The notes under the pieces were generated by a model. The model was not told the origin of the DNA. It searched no databases and saw only the letters and a list, made by a program, of their open reading frames with translations. Below, one piece after another: positions 55,501-63,695 of a stretch of 64,000 nt of DNA. Source of the stretch: Arthrobacter celericrescens (lineage in GTDB: Bacteria > Actinomycetota > Actinomycetes > Actinomycetales > Micrococcaceae); assembly GCF_003614925.1 (NCBI RefSeq), contig NZ_QYLP01000094.1, positions 1 through 64,000 on the forward strand, read 5' to 3'. A program made the translations under genes and the position numbers. Every line of letters begins with the position of its first letter. Positions within the stretch are counted from its first letter, which is position 1.

Positions 55501-55583
55501 GTCCGGTATCCCGTACTTAAGCTTGCGCCCGCTGCCCGGGATTCCGAAGACCGCTCCGGCGATGCGTGTCCGGTATTCCAGAC
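55501..55583. promoter_or_regulatory. Three phased operator copies before the IclR gene
   Basis: GTCCGGTATCCCGTAC (55501-55516), GCCCGGGATTCCGAAG (55534-55549, weakest) and GTCCGGTATTCCAGAC (55568-55583) start 33 and 34 nt apart, close to three helical turns. They end upstream of the IclR start at 55477 and match the sites before hutU and hutG. Confidence 0.6.
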
Positions 55584-55637
55584 AACGACGGCGGCATGCC
55601 CCCTCCCGCTCATCCCCCACCGGCCAGCTCTCCCCGC

Positions 55638-56027
55638 TCAGCCCTTCCCGGGGCGCGCGAAACCGGCGTGCAGTTCACGCACGACGACCGTCCCGCTCCC
55701 CAGCATTTCGGCCTTCCTCCTGGAACGGGCCAGCAGCTCTTCGCTGGGGTGACCGAAGATCTCGATGCTCTTCAGCCGGATGAACTGGCCGATCGGTGGG
55801 AACTTCGGGCCGGCGACATCCAGATGGAACATGAGCGACTCCAGATCCTCGTGGAAGTGCAGGACGCTCATCTCCGTTCCGTCCTCGGTGAAATGGACGG
55901 TGTAGCCAAGGATCCGGGGTTCGTTTTCCTCCACGAACCCGGCCAGTTCGGCCATGGCAGCCTTCAGTTCCTCCAGCTTTCCAGGGAGGACCTCCGAGGT
56001 GTCGAGATAGGCAATGAAACCACCCAT
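55638..56027 (-). CDS. Dimeric alpha/beta-barrel protein (antibiotic-biosynthesis-monooxygenase-like)
   Basis: A 129-residue protein resembling the ABM/dimeric alpha-beta-barrel fold: FIAYLDTSEVLPGKLEELKA then EPRILGYTVHFTEDGTEMSV and LHFHEDLESLMFHL. These proteins bind small aromatic or quinone compounds or haem, and many have no known reaction. I chose the ATG at 56027 with AAGGA at 8 nt; the longer frame overlaps the divergent permease region. It is transcribed towards the IclR gene, but the operator cluster lies between them, so it is probably a separate unit. Confidence 0.7.
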   Translation of the reverse strand: MGGFIAYLDTSEVLPGKLEELKAAMAELAGFVEENEPRILGYTVHFTEDGTEMSVLHFHEDLESLMFHLDVAGPKFPPIGQFIRLKSIEIFGHPSEELLARSRRKAEMLGSGTVVVRELHAGFARPGKG

Positions 56028-56188
56028 GGCGCCGTTCCTTTCATGCCGATTGCCCGGGGAGACCTGCCCCTTAATTGTCCTGCCGTCTGAGATGAAAGAC
56101 ACCAATGGCCCGTGAAACCAATCACAGGCCGCCCGGAAATGGTCTGCTGGTTAACGATCCCCCTCCCAAAGACGAGAAGGTTATTCGC

Positions 56189-57667
56189 ATGCAACAAGCA
56201 CCAAGCGCCGCCCCAACGGCCACTCCCGGTGCGACGGCCGGCAGCGTGGCGACCGCGCTGAACCGCGGCCTCAGCGTCCGGCACATCCGCTTCATGGCCC
56301 TCGGCTCCGCGATCGGCACCGGCCTGTTCTACGGTTCGGCCTCCGCCATCCAGAAGGCTGGCCCCGCCGTGCTCTTCGCCTACATGATCGGCGGCGCCGC
56401 CGTCTTCATGGTGATGCGGGCCCTGGGCGAAATGGCCGTCCGCCACCCCGTGTCCGGCTCGTTCGGGCAGTATGCCAGCCGCTACCTTGGCCCGTTGGCC
56501 GGCTTCGTGACCGGCTGGACCTATGTTTTCGAGATGGCGATCGTGGCCATCGCGGACGTCACCGCGTTCAGTATCTACATGGGCTTCTGGTTCCCGCAGG
56601 TGGACCGCTGGATCTGGGTGCTGGCGATCATTCTGTTCCTCGGTGCGTTGAACCTGCTCAGCGTCAAGGTGTTCGGCGAACTTGAGTTCTGGTTCTCCCT
56701 CATCAAGGTGGTGGCCATCATCGCCATGATCGCCGGCGGTGCCGCGATCATCGCCTTCGGCTTCCAGGCCGGCGGCAGCAGCGTGGCTCCCGGCCTCGGG
56801 AACCTGGTTGAACACGGCGGAATGTTCCCGAACGGTTTCGGCGGGCTCCTGGCCGCGTTCGCCGTCGTGATGTTCGCCTTCGGCGGCATCGAGATGATCG
56901 GCATCACCGCCGGCGAGGCTGCCAACCCCAAGAAGGTCATTCCGCAGGCCGTCAACACCGTTCCCGTGCGCGTCCTGCTGTTCTACGTCCTGACCCTCGG
57001 CGTGCTCATGAGTCTCTTCCCCTGGAACGAAATCGGCACGAATGGCAGCCCGTTCGTGCAGATCTTCGACGGCTTGGGCATCCCGGCAGCACCGCACATC
57101 CTCAACGCCGTGGTGATCACCGCCGCCCTGTCCGCCATCAACTCGGACATCTTCGGCGCCGGCCGGATCCTCTACGGCCTCTCGCAGCAGGGCCACGCGC
57201 CGGCCAGCTTCGGCAAGGTTTCCCGGCACGGCGTCCCGTGGATGACCGTGGTGCTCATGGGCGGAATCCTGCTGGTGGGCGTGATCCTGAACGCCGTGAT
57301 CCCGGAGGACGTGTTCGTCATCATCGCCTCGATCGCCACCTTCGCCACGGTGTGGGTGTGGGTGATGATCCTGGCCTCGCACGTGGCCATGAAGCGCGAG
57401 ATCGCACGGAAGGGACTGCCGGCGTCGGAGTTCCCCTCGCCGCTGTGGCCCGCCGCGTCGATCCTCGCCATCGCCTTCATGGGCATGGTGATCGTCATCC
57501 TGGGTGTCTTCGAGGACACCCGCGTGGCGCTCTACGTCGGTGCGGCCTGGCTCGTCCTGCTGCTCGTGGCCTACCGACTCTGGGTGCGCGGCGGCGGACG
57601 CCAGCGTGCCGAACTGGTCGATGAGACCGCGGCGATCCCCGTGGTGAAGGAAACCGCGGCGAAGTAA
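56189..57667 (+). CDS. APC-family amino-acid permease (HutT/ProY-like)
   Basis: A 492-residue twelve-helix amino-acid:proton symporter of the AAT group. The first-helix motif [19 protein letters not shown] and the [20 protein letters not shown] segment in TM6 are typical of AroP/ProY/HisP-type carriers. Histidine is a plausible substrate because it lies next to the hut genes, but proline or aromatic amino acids cannot be excluded; no hut-type operator is seen before it. The ATG at 56189 has GAGAAGG at 8 nt and gives the usual N-terminus, so the frame from 56105 is not needed. Confidence 0.88.
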   Translation: MQQAPSAAPTATPGATAGSVATALNRGLSVRHIRFMALGSAIGTGLFYGSASAIQKAGPAVLFAYMIGGAAVFMVMRALGEMAVRHPVSGSFGQYASRYLGPLAGFVTGWTYVFEMAIVAIADVTAFSIYMGFWFPQVDRWIWVLAIILFLGALNLLSVKVFGELEFWFSLIKVVAIIAMIAGGAAIIAFGFQAGGSSVAPGLGNLVEHGGMFPNGFGGLLAAFAVVMFAFGGIEMIGITAGEAANPKKVIPQAVNTVPVRVLLFYVLTLGVLMSLFPWNEIGTNGSPFVQIFDGLGIPAAPHILNAVVITAALSAINSDIFGAGRILYGLSQQGHAPASFGKVSRHGVPWMTVVLMGGILLVGVILNAVIPEDVFVIIASIATFATVWVWVMILASHVAMKREIARKGLPASEFPSPLWPAASILAIAFMGMVIVILGVFEDTRVALYVGAAWLVLLLVAYRLWVRGGGRQRAELVDETAAIPVVKETAAK

Positions 57668-57681
57668 CCCCCGCCGGGCTC

Positions 57682-57723
57682 ACGGATGACGGCAGTGTTA
57701 CTCACAACACTGCCGTCATCCGT
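57682..57723. terminator. Perfect 18-bp palindrome between convergent genes
   Basis: ACGGATGACGGCAGTGTT pairs exactly with AACACTGCCGTCATCCGT round a 6-nt loop. It lies 14 nt after the permease stop, and its right arm includes the stop codon of the converging gene. It lacks a T-run but would end both transcripts or fold either RNA end. Confidence 0.6.
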
Positions 57724-58261
57724 CGTTTCGGGGGAAAAGTTCGGTCTCCAGCACGCCGAGTGCCTCCGGGAAAGCCGCGAGCTCGACGTCGCCCCGGGTG
57801 GTGTGCAGGCGCACGGAACGGACGTCCCTGCCCAGATACGGTACCGGCTTTGGGCCGGGCTGTCCGGGGCCTGGGTCCGCCCTGCCGGACACCAGGAAGG
57901 TGAAAGGTGGATCGCCCGGCGGCCGGTAAAACGCGGTCCGCACAAAATCCACGCGCGGCGGCCGGCACGAGACGAAGCCGCGCTCCCAGTCAGTCCAGAT
58001 GCTGCTCCGCGCCATGTCATTCGAGCGGATCCAGCATTCTGTGTGGCCGCGCCGAAGCATCCTCTTGAAGCGCCGTCTCGCGATGACGCCATCGGCCCAG
58101 GGATACGCGGCGAAGAAGGCAGCCAGTAGCAGCGCGTTGACGGCGGCATCCACAAGACGACCATTGAACAGAAGCCAGCCCAGAAAGACGACCAAGAACT
58201 GGACAAGGAACGGCAAGGCCCCAAGCACCCTGCGCCCCCACACCGAGTCAACCTTGGCCAT
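57716..58261 (-). CDS. Hypothetical membrane-anchored protein (181 residues)
   Basis: Two hydrophobic helices near the N-terminus (LGALPFLVQFLVVFLGWLLF and NALLLAAFFAAYPWADGV) are followed by a soluble domain with SNDMARSSIWTDWERGFVSC and ELAAFPEALGVLETELFP. I recognise no family. The ATG at 58261 is preceded by TAAAGT 5 nt upstream and no Shine-Dalgarno sequence, so it may be leaderless. It converges with the permease, and its stop lies in the palindrome described there. The gene on its other side, bdh-like, ends 38 nt before it starts. Confidence 0.65.
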   Translation of the reverse strand: MAKVDSVWGRRVLGALPFLVQFLVVFLGWLLFNGRLVDAAVNALLLAAFFAAYPWADGVIARRRFKRMLRRGHTECWIRSNDMARSSIWTDWERGFVSCRPPRVDFVRTAFYRPPGDPPFTFLVSGRADPGPGQPGPKPVPYLGRDVRSVRLHTTRGDVELAAFPEALGVLETELFPRNDG

Positions 58262-58299
58262 GCCACACTTTAGGTCCGCATAGCGCCCTTTTGTAAGGC

Positions 58300-59064
58300 T
58301 TACCGCGCGGACCAGCCGCCGTCCATCGCGTAGCTGGCCCCGGTGACCATGCCGGCGTCGTCGGAGGCCAGCCAGGCGGCCAGCGACGCAACTTCCGCCG
58401 GCTCCACCAGCCGCTTCACGGCGGACTCGGTGAGCATCACCTTGGCGAGCACCTCGGATTCCGGGATGCCGTGCAGCTGCGCCTGGTCCGCGAGCTGCTT
58501 CTCCACCAGAGGGGTCCGGACGTAGCCGGGGTTGATGCAGTTGGACGTCACCCCGTGCGGCCCGCCCTCCAGCGCGGTCACCTTGCTGAGCCCCTCCAGC
58601 CCGTGCTTGGCCGAGACGTACGCGCTCTTGAACGCCGAGGCCCGCAGCCCGTGCACCGAGGAAAGGTTGATGATCCGGCCGAAGCCCTGGGCGTACATGT
58701 GCGGCAACGCGGCCCGGATCAGCAGGAACGGCGCCTCCACCATCAAGGTAAGGATCCGCCGGAACTCCGCGGGGTCGAACTCCTCGATGGGCGCCACCTT
58801 CTGGATCCCGGCGTTGTTGACCAGGATGTCGCAGTCGAGGCTGAGCCCGGCGAGGGCGTCCGTGTCGAGCAGGTCCACAGCCCAGGCGGTGCCGCCGAGT
58901 TCGTCGGCGAGCGCTTCCGCCCCGGCGGCGTCGACGTCGGCCACCACCACTTTGGCGCCGCGGGCCGCGAACTCGCGGGCGCACGCGGCCCCGATGCCGC
59001 CGGCCCCGCCGGTGACCAGTGCCTTCCGGCCCGCAAGCGTCCCGACCAGCGGCCCCGAACTCAC
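58300..59064 (-). CDS. bdhA: 3-hydroxybutyrate dehydrogenase (SDR family)
   Basis: A 254-residue short-chain dehydrogenase. The cofactor motif is TGGAGGIGAACA, the catalytic Y-x3-K is in SAYVSAKHG, and the segments SNCINPGYVRTPLVEKQLAD and VKRLVEPAEVASLAAWLAS are those of D-3-hydroxybutyrate dehydrogenase. It oxidises 3-hydroxybutyrate to acetoacetate with NAD. Its GTG start overlaps the stop of the MHS transporter as GTGA, so uptake and oxidation are coupled. The N-terminal SSGPLVGTLAG leader is typical of actinobacterial versions. Confidence 0.87.
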   Translation of the reverse strand: MSSGPLVGTLAGRKALVTGGAGGIGAACAREFAARGAKVVVADVDAAGAEALADELGGTAWAVDLLDTDALAGLSLDCDILVNNAGIQKVAPIEEFDPAEFRRILTLMVEAPFLLIRAALPHMYAQGFGRIINLSSVHGLRASAFKSAYVSAKHGLEGLSKVTALEGGPHGVTSNCINPGYVRTPLVEKQLADQAQLHGIPESEVLAKVMLTESAVKRLVEPAEVASLAAWLASDDAGMVTGASYAMDGGWSAR

Positions 59065-60446
59065 GCTTCCGCCCCCTTCGCGGCGGGCAGCCCGTGACGG
59101 CGGGCGTCGGCGTCGTCGATGTCCTCCAGCGCGGCGCCGCGCGTCTCGCGCAGGGTAAGGACGACGGCGGCGGTCACCGCGCAGGCGAGCAGCAGGTAGA
59201 CCGCGGTGGGCAGCCAGGAGCCGGTGTCCTTGAGCCATTGGGTCGCCAGCAGCGGGGCGAGGGAGCCGGCGAAAATCGAGGTGACCTGCGAGCCCAGCGA
59301 GACGCCCGAGTACCGCATGCGGGTAGGGAACAGCTCGGACATGATGGCCGGCTGGCCCGCGTACATGAAGGCGTGCAGGCACAGGCCGATGGTCACGGCC
59401 AGGACGATCACCACGGGGTTGAGGGTGTCGAACATGGGGAACGCGAAGAACGGCCACGCCGCCCCGGCAACCGCGCCCGCCAGGTACACGGGCTTCCGGC
59501 CCCACGCATCCGCCAGCCGGCCCACCTGCGGGATGACCACGAAGTGCACCACGTGGGCGATCAGCAGGGCGAGCAGCAGGGATGAGGTGTCGTACTTGTG
59601 CACGCTCTTGAGATAGACAATCGAGAAGCTCACCACGAGGTAGTACATGATGTTCTCCGCGAAGCGCAGGCCCATGGCCTGCAGGATGCCCTTGGGGTAC
59701 TTCTTCAGGACTTCGCCGACGCCGTAGCTGACGGCCTGTTCCTTCTCCACCTGGGCCTTCGCTTCCAGGAAGATGGGCGCCTCCGTGACGTGAGTGCGGA
59801 TGTAGTAGCCCACGAACACGATCACCGCGGACAGCCAGAACGCCACGCGCCAGCCCCAGCCGAGGAAGTCGGCGCTGCTGAGGACCGTGGACATCACGAA
59901 CAACACGAGCGTGGCCAGCAGGTTGCCCACCGGCACGGCGGCCTGGGGCCAGCTGGACCAGAAGGCCCGCGACTCGTTGGGGCTGTGTTCGGCCACGAGC
60001 AGCACGGCTCCGCCCCATTCGCCGCCGAGCGCGAAGCCCTGGATGAAGCGCAGCGCCACCAGCAGCGCCGGGGCCAGGTAGCCGAGTTCCGCGAAGCCGG
60101 GCAGGCAGCCCATGAGGAAGGTGGAGACGCCCACGATCACGATGGTGAGCTGGAGCGTGGGTTTGCGGCCCAGTTTGTCGCCGATCTGGCCGAAGACGAT
60201 GCCGCCCAGCGGCCGGGCCACGAAGCCGACCGCGTAGGTCAGGAAGGCCTGGATGACGCCGTCCAGTTCGTTGCCTGTGCTCGGGAAGAAGTACTTGCCG
60301 AAAACCAGGGTGGCGGCGGTGGCGTAGAGGAAGAATTCGTACCATTCCACCACGGTGCCCACCATGGAGGCGGCTACGATCTTCCGCAGGCCCTTGCCTT
60401 TCGTCGCTTGGCCCGCCTCTGCCAGGGAGCGCTGTTCTACGCCCAT
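59061..60446 (-). CDS. MHS-family metabolite:proton symporter
   Basis: A 461-residue major-facilitator protein of the metabolite:H+ symporter group (ShiA/KgtP/ProP-like). VGTVVEWYEFFLYATAATLV in TM1, GQIGDKLGRKPTL in the loop after TM2, and RFIQGFALGGEWGGAVLLVAE in TM4 are diagnostic. With 3-hydroxybutyrate dehydrogenase encoded next, it probably imports 3-hydroxybutyrate or a related short hydroxy acid. The ATG at 60446 is preceded by AAGGAG at 6 nt; the longer frame would cross the divergent promoter. A LysR gene faces it. Confidence 0.88.
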   Translation of the reverse strand: MGVEQRSLAEAGQATKGKGLRKIVAASMVGTVVEWYEFFLYATAATLVFGKYFFPSTGNELDGVIQAFLTYAVGFVARPLGGIVFGQIGDKLGRKPTLQLTIVIVGVSTFLMGCLPGFAELGYLAPALLVALRFIQGFALGGEWGGAVLLVAEHSPNESRAFWSSWPQAAVPVGNLLATLVLFVMSTVLSSADFLGWGWRVAFWLSAVIVFVGYYIRTHVTEAPIFLEAKAQVEKEQAVSYGVGEVLKKYPKGILQAMGLRFAENIMYYLVVSFSIVYLKSVHKYDTSSLLLALLIAHVVHFVVIPQVGRLADAWGRKPVYLAGAVAGAAWPFFAFPMFDTLNPVVIVLAVTIGLCLHAFMYAGQPAIMSELFPTRMRYSGVSLGSQVTSIFAGSLAPLLATQWLKDTGSWLPTAVYLLLACAVTAAVVLTLRETRGAALEDIDDADARRHGLPAAKGAEA

Positions 60447-60481
60447 GTCCTGCTCCTTTTTGTGTCCTCGTTGACGCGTGC

Positions 60482-60573
60482 TGTGATCCACAACACGAAT
60501 GACCTGATGAGTCTTGCTGCACATTCCCGGCAACTCAATGGCCAAATCAGCACCGCCCATGTGCAGAATTGCA
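60482..60573. promoter_or_regulatory. Divergent control region of the MHS-bdhA operon and LysR gene
   Basis: Three symmetric sequences lie between the two genes: TGTGATCCACA at 60482-60492, a TTGC...GCAA pair at about 60514-60533, and TGCAGAATTGCA at 60562-60573. The last two have the loose T-N11-A style of LysR sites. Which one the LysR protein uses is not known. Confidence 0.4.
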
Positions 60574-60576
60574 GAT

Positions 60577-61473
60577 ATGAACCCGAATCCGGACGACCTC
60601 CTGATCCTCCTGGCCGTGTCGCGCACCGGCAAATTCACGACGGCGGCCCAGCACCTGGGGCTGAACCACACCACCGTTTCGCGCCGGATCGCCGCACTGG
60701 AGAAGGCCCTCGGCGGCAGGACCCTCGCCCGCGCCGCGGGCGGCTGGGAACTCACGGAGCTCGGCGCCGAGGCGGCCGCCGTGGGGGAGCGGATCGAAGC
60801 TGCGGTGGGGACGCTGGAAGCGGAGGACCGCGCGCCGGACCCGATTGCCGGCGTCGTGCGCATGACCGCGACCGACGGCTTCAGCGCGTACATCGCGGCG
60901 CCCGCCGTAGCCCGGCTGCGCACGCAGCATCCGGGTCTCAGCGTGGAGATCATCACCGTGACGCGCCGCGCGCTGCAGCAGCGATCGGGCCTGGACCTGG
61001 AGGTGGTGGTGGGCGAGCCTCAGGTGCACCGGGCCGAGTCCGTGCGGCTGGGGCAGTACATGCTGGGGATGTACGCCTCGCGGGACTACCTGGCCGCGCA
61101 CGGAACTCCCCGCTCGGTGGAGGAGCTCATCACGCACCCGCTGGTGTACTTCGTGGATTCGATGCTGCAGGTGGACGACCTGGACGCCCCGCGGCGGCTG
61201 GTCCCTTCCATGCGGGACGGGGTGTCGTCCACGAATGTGTTCGTGCACGTGGAGGCAACCCGGGCCGGGGCCGGCATCGGCTTCCTGCCGTGCTTCATGG
61301 CCGGACGGCACGAAGACCTGGTGCGGCTGCTTCCCGCGGACTTCGCCGAACTGCTCCCCTACTGGATGGTCCTCCGCCCGGACTCGATGCGCCGCCCGGC
61401 GGTTGCCGCCGTCGTGCGGGCATTGCAGGAAGAGACGGCGGCCCGGCGGGACGTGCTGCTGGGCGGGGTTTAG
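60577..61473 (+). CDS. LysR-family regulator
   Basis: A 298-residue LysR-type regulator with the helix-turn-helix LLAVSRTGKFTTAAQHLGLN and HTTVSRRIAALEKAL, then the two-lobed effector domain (FVHVEATRAGAGIGFLPCFM). It is divergent from the MHS-bdhA operon and so is likely its activator. The effector may be 3-hydroxybutyrate or acetoacetate. I start at the ATG at 60577 (MNPNPDDLLILLAVS), where the family normally begins; upstream in-frame ATGs at 60559 and 60514 lie in the control region. It ends 8 nt from the stop of the converging spermidine-synthase-like gene. Confidence 0.87.
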   Translation: MNPNPDDLLILLAVSRTGKFTTAAQHLGLNHTTVSRRIAALEKALGGRTLARAAGGWELTELGAEAAAVGERIEAAVGTLEAEDRAPDPIAGVVRMTATDGFSAYIAAPAVARLRTQHPGLSVEIITVTRRALQQRSGLDLEVVVGEPQVHRAESVRLGQYMLGMYASRDYLAAHGTPRSVEELITHPLVYFVDSMLQVDDLDAPRRLVPSMRDGVSSTNVFVHVEATRAGAGIGFLPCFMAGRHEDLVRLLPADFAELLPYWMVLRPDSMRRPAVAAVVRALQEETAARRDVLLGGV

Positions 61474-61481
61474 GCGACCGC

Positions 61482-62399
61482 TTAGGCGGGCGGTGCTTCC
61501 GGCGGCGGCGGCGGGTCGTGGCGGATCTCGGCGCCGCGGGCGAAGGCCCGGACCTGGGCGTCGGCCCAGATGTGGGCCGGAACCGCCCCGCCCAGGAGCT
61601 TGCGGGCGAGCTTCGGGTCGTCGCCGAACGGGGTGTCGCTGCCTGCCATGATCATGTTGCCGTAGCGGCGACCCTTCAGCATGGCGGGGTCGGCGATGAT
61701 CATCGTGTGCGCAAAGGTGTCGGCAATGGTCGCGGCGTCCTGCCGGGCGTTCTTGAGGTCCGGGCTGTCGCCGGAGTTGACCACGTAGAGGCCGCCCGGT
61801 GCCAGGACGTTCTTGGCGTGCGCGTTGAATTCGCGGGTGGTGAGGGGCCGCGGGGTGAAGGCCCCGGCGAACACGTCGCGGATGATCAGGTCACGGCTTT
61901 CCGGCGTAAGGGTTTCGGTGACGGCACGGGCCTCGCCCACCCGGATCCGCAGCAGCGGCGCCTTGGGCAGGTCGAACCAGGCGCGGACATAGTCGGCCAG
62001 CTTCCCGTCCAGTTCCACCACCACCTGGCGCGCTTCCGGGTAGGCGGCGTGGACGTACCGCGCCACCGAACAGGCCCCGCCGCCCAGGTGCAGGGCGCGC
62101 AGCTTAGGGCGTTCTTCCGGCGGCCACACGGATTCCACGAGGGCCGCGATCCAGCGCATGTATTCGAAGTCCAGGAACAGCGGATCCGCGAGGTCGATGT
62201 GCGAGCTCATCACGCCGTTGATCTTCAGGAGCCAGCCGTTGGAGTTGTCCGGGTCGGCAACCAGTTCGCAGTCTCCGGTGTCGATGTAGTAGACGCCCTC
62301 CACCGGGCCTTTCGGCCGGGCCCCCTCGGGCAATTCGACGACGCCGCTCCCCCGCCGCGGGCTGTTCGCCTGCCGGGCCGCCTTTCCGCGCCTGGCCAT
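61482..62399 (-). CDS. Spermidine synthase-like methyltransferase-fold protein
   Basis: A 305-residue soluble protein with the Rossmann methyltransferase fold used by spermidine synthases. LRALHLGGGACSVARYVHAA is motif I, VVVELDGKLADYVRAWFDL binds the nucleoside, and LIIRDVFAGAFTPRPL lies where the amine site would be. Many actinobacteria have such spermidine-synthase-like proteins that lack membrane domains and whose product is unknown. The first 30 residues are basic. The ATG at 62399 has AGGA at 8 nt. It may be a single gene, as the GNAT stop is 57 nt upstream. Confidence 0.8.
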   Translation of the reverse strand: MARRGKAARQANSPRRGSGVVELPEGARPKGPVEGVYYIDTGDCELVADPDNSNGWLLKINGVMSSHIDLADPLFLDFEYMRWIAALVESVWPPEERPKLRALHLGGGACSVARYVHAAYPEARQVVVELDGKLADYVRAWFDLPKAPLLRIRVGEARAVTETLTPESRDLIIRDVFAGAFTPRPLTTREFNAHAKNVLAPGGLYVVNSGDSPDLKNARQDAATIADTFAHTMIIADPAMLKGRRYGNMIMAGSDTPFGDDPKLARKLLGGAVPAHIWADAQVRAFARGAEIRHDPPPPPEAPPA

Positions 62400-62455
62400 C
62401 AGCGGGGTCCTGCCTGAGTCATGCTTCAACCCTAGTCTGTGGACGCGCGGCTCCC

Positions 62456-62962
62456 TTAACCCCCGACGGCGGGACGCACCATCCGGATCTCCGGCAGTTC
62501 CTCCCACTCGGGAGGGAGGAGTTCGCGCCTGCCGTCCGGCACGAAGCCGTTGCGGCGGTAGAACGCCTGCGCCCGCGGATTGTCTTCGAGCACCCAAAGG
62601 TAGGCAGCCTCTCGGCCGATCACAGCATCCAGCAGCGCCTGCCCCACGCCCGTCCCGTGGACGCGCTGCAGGGCGTAGAGCATGAAGAGTGCCGTTTCGC
62701 CGGGCCGGTCCTCGTCGGGTCCCGGCCCTGCCGCGGCGAGGCCCACCAGTTCACCGCCGACGTCGGCCACCGCCCAGGTGTTCGGCCCGGCGATGAAAGT
62801 GCGGTACTGCTCGATCCTTTGGGGCAGGTGAGCTTTCCGCTCGGCGAAGAACTTCTCCGACAACAGGTGCCCGTAGCTTTCCTGCCAGGCCTGGAAATGC
62901 ATGGCGGCCATGGCTCCGGCGTCGCCGGGTCGAGGCGGGCGCACCGTGAAATCCAGGCTCAC
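62456..62962 (-). CDS. GNAT-family N-acetyltransferase
   Basis: A 168-residue acetyltransferase. TVRPPRPGDAGAMAAMHFQA is the N-terminal GNAT strand and helix, the acetyl-CoA loop is in YALQRVHGTGVGQALLDAV (Q-x2-G-x-G type with HGTGVG), and the C-terminal motif is LWVLEDNPRAQAFYRRNGF. The substrate is unknown. Its GTG start overlaps the stop of the O-methyltransferase as GTGA, so the two are co-translated. The long open frame through the upstream gene is a shadow. Confidence 0.85.
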   Translation of the reverse strand: MSLDFTVRPPRPGDAGAMAAMHFQAWQESYGHLLSEKFFAERKAHLPQRIEQYRTFIAGPNTWAVADVGGELVGLAAAGPGPDEDRPGETALFMLYALQRVHGTGVGQALLDAVIGREAAYLWVLEDNPRAQAFYRRNGFVPDGRRELLPPEWEELPEIRMVRPAVGG

Positions 62963-63630
62963 ACCACGCGCGCGATCGCGAAGCCGTCCCAGCCCTTCGT
63001 GCCCACGGTCTGGATGGCGGTGGCATCGAGCCGCGGATCCTGGCCCATCATTTCCAGGGCCGCGGTGATTCCGGGGGCGTTGATCTCGTCCATGGTGTTG
63101 TCCAGGATGGCGCCCTCCCAAATCACGTTGTCCATGACGATCACGGTGCCGGGCTTGCCGAGCCGGATGGCCCAGTCGAGGTAGTTCGAGTCGTTCTGCT
63201 TGTCGGCGTCGATGAAGACGAAGTCGAACGCCTCGCCGTCCGCGAGCAGGGGCAGCGTGTCCAGTGCCGGGCCCACACGGATGTCCACCTTGTGCCCGAT
63301 CCCGGCGGCATCCACGTTCTTCCTGGCCACCTCGGCGTGCAGGGGCAGGTACTCGCACGTGACGAGCCGGCCGTCGTCGGGCAGGCCCTGGGCCATCCAG
63401 ATGGTGCTGAAGCCCGCCAGCGTGCCGATCTCCAGCACCCGTTTCGCGCCGCTCAGCTGCACCAGCAGCTTGAGCAGCTTCCCGGCGTTGGGCGCCACCT
63501 CGATCGGCGGCATTCCGGCGTCGACGGCGGAACGCAGCGCCCTGGCCAGTTCGGGACCGGGGCGCACGACGGCGTTGGACAAGTAATCTTCGACCTCTGC
63601 CCAGCCGTGCTGGACCCTGTGTTCGAACAT
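62959..63630 (-). CDS. SAM-dependent O-methyltransferase (family 3, catechol-type)
   Basis: A 223-residue class I methyltransferase of the Methyltransf_3 type. The SAM motif is RVLEIGTLAGFSTIWMAQGL, metal and catechol ligands are in FDFVFIDADKQNDSNY and VIVMDNVIWEG, and the N-terminal helix has AGMPPIEVAPNAGKLL. It should methylate a hydroxylated aromatic compound using Mg. The start is uncertain: the ATG at 63630 gives a normal family N-terminus, but an ATG at 63678 stands 6 nt after TACTTT and could be a leaderless start adding 16 residues. It overlaps the GNAT gene by 4 nt. Confidence 0.87.
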   Translation of the reverse strand: MFEHRVQHGWAEVEDYLSNAVVRPGPELARALRSAVDAGMPPIEVAPNAGKLLKLLVQLSGAKRVLEIGTLAGFSTIWMAQGLPDDGRLVTCEYLPLHAEVARKNVDAAGIGHKVDIRVGPALDTLPLLADGEAFDFVFIDADKQNDSNYLDWAIRLGKPGTVIVMDNVIWEGAILDNTMDEINAPGITAALEMMGQDPRLDATAIQTVGTKGWDGFAIARVV

Positions 63631-63695
63631 GGCCCCCAGTCTGGCACCCTGGCCGCGGGCTGGGAAGGCCGCCGCCATGGTGGGAAAGTAGATCC

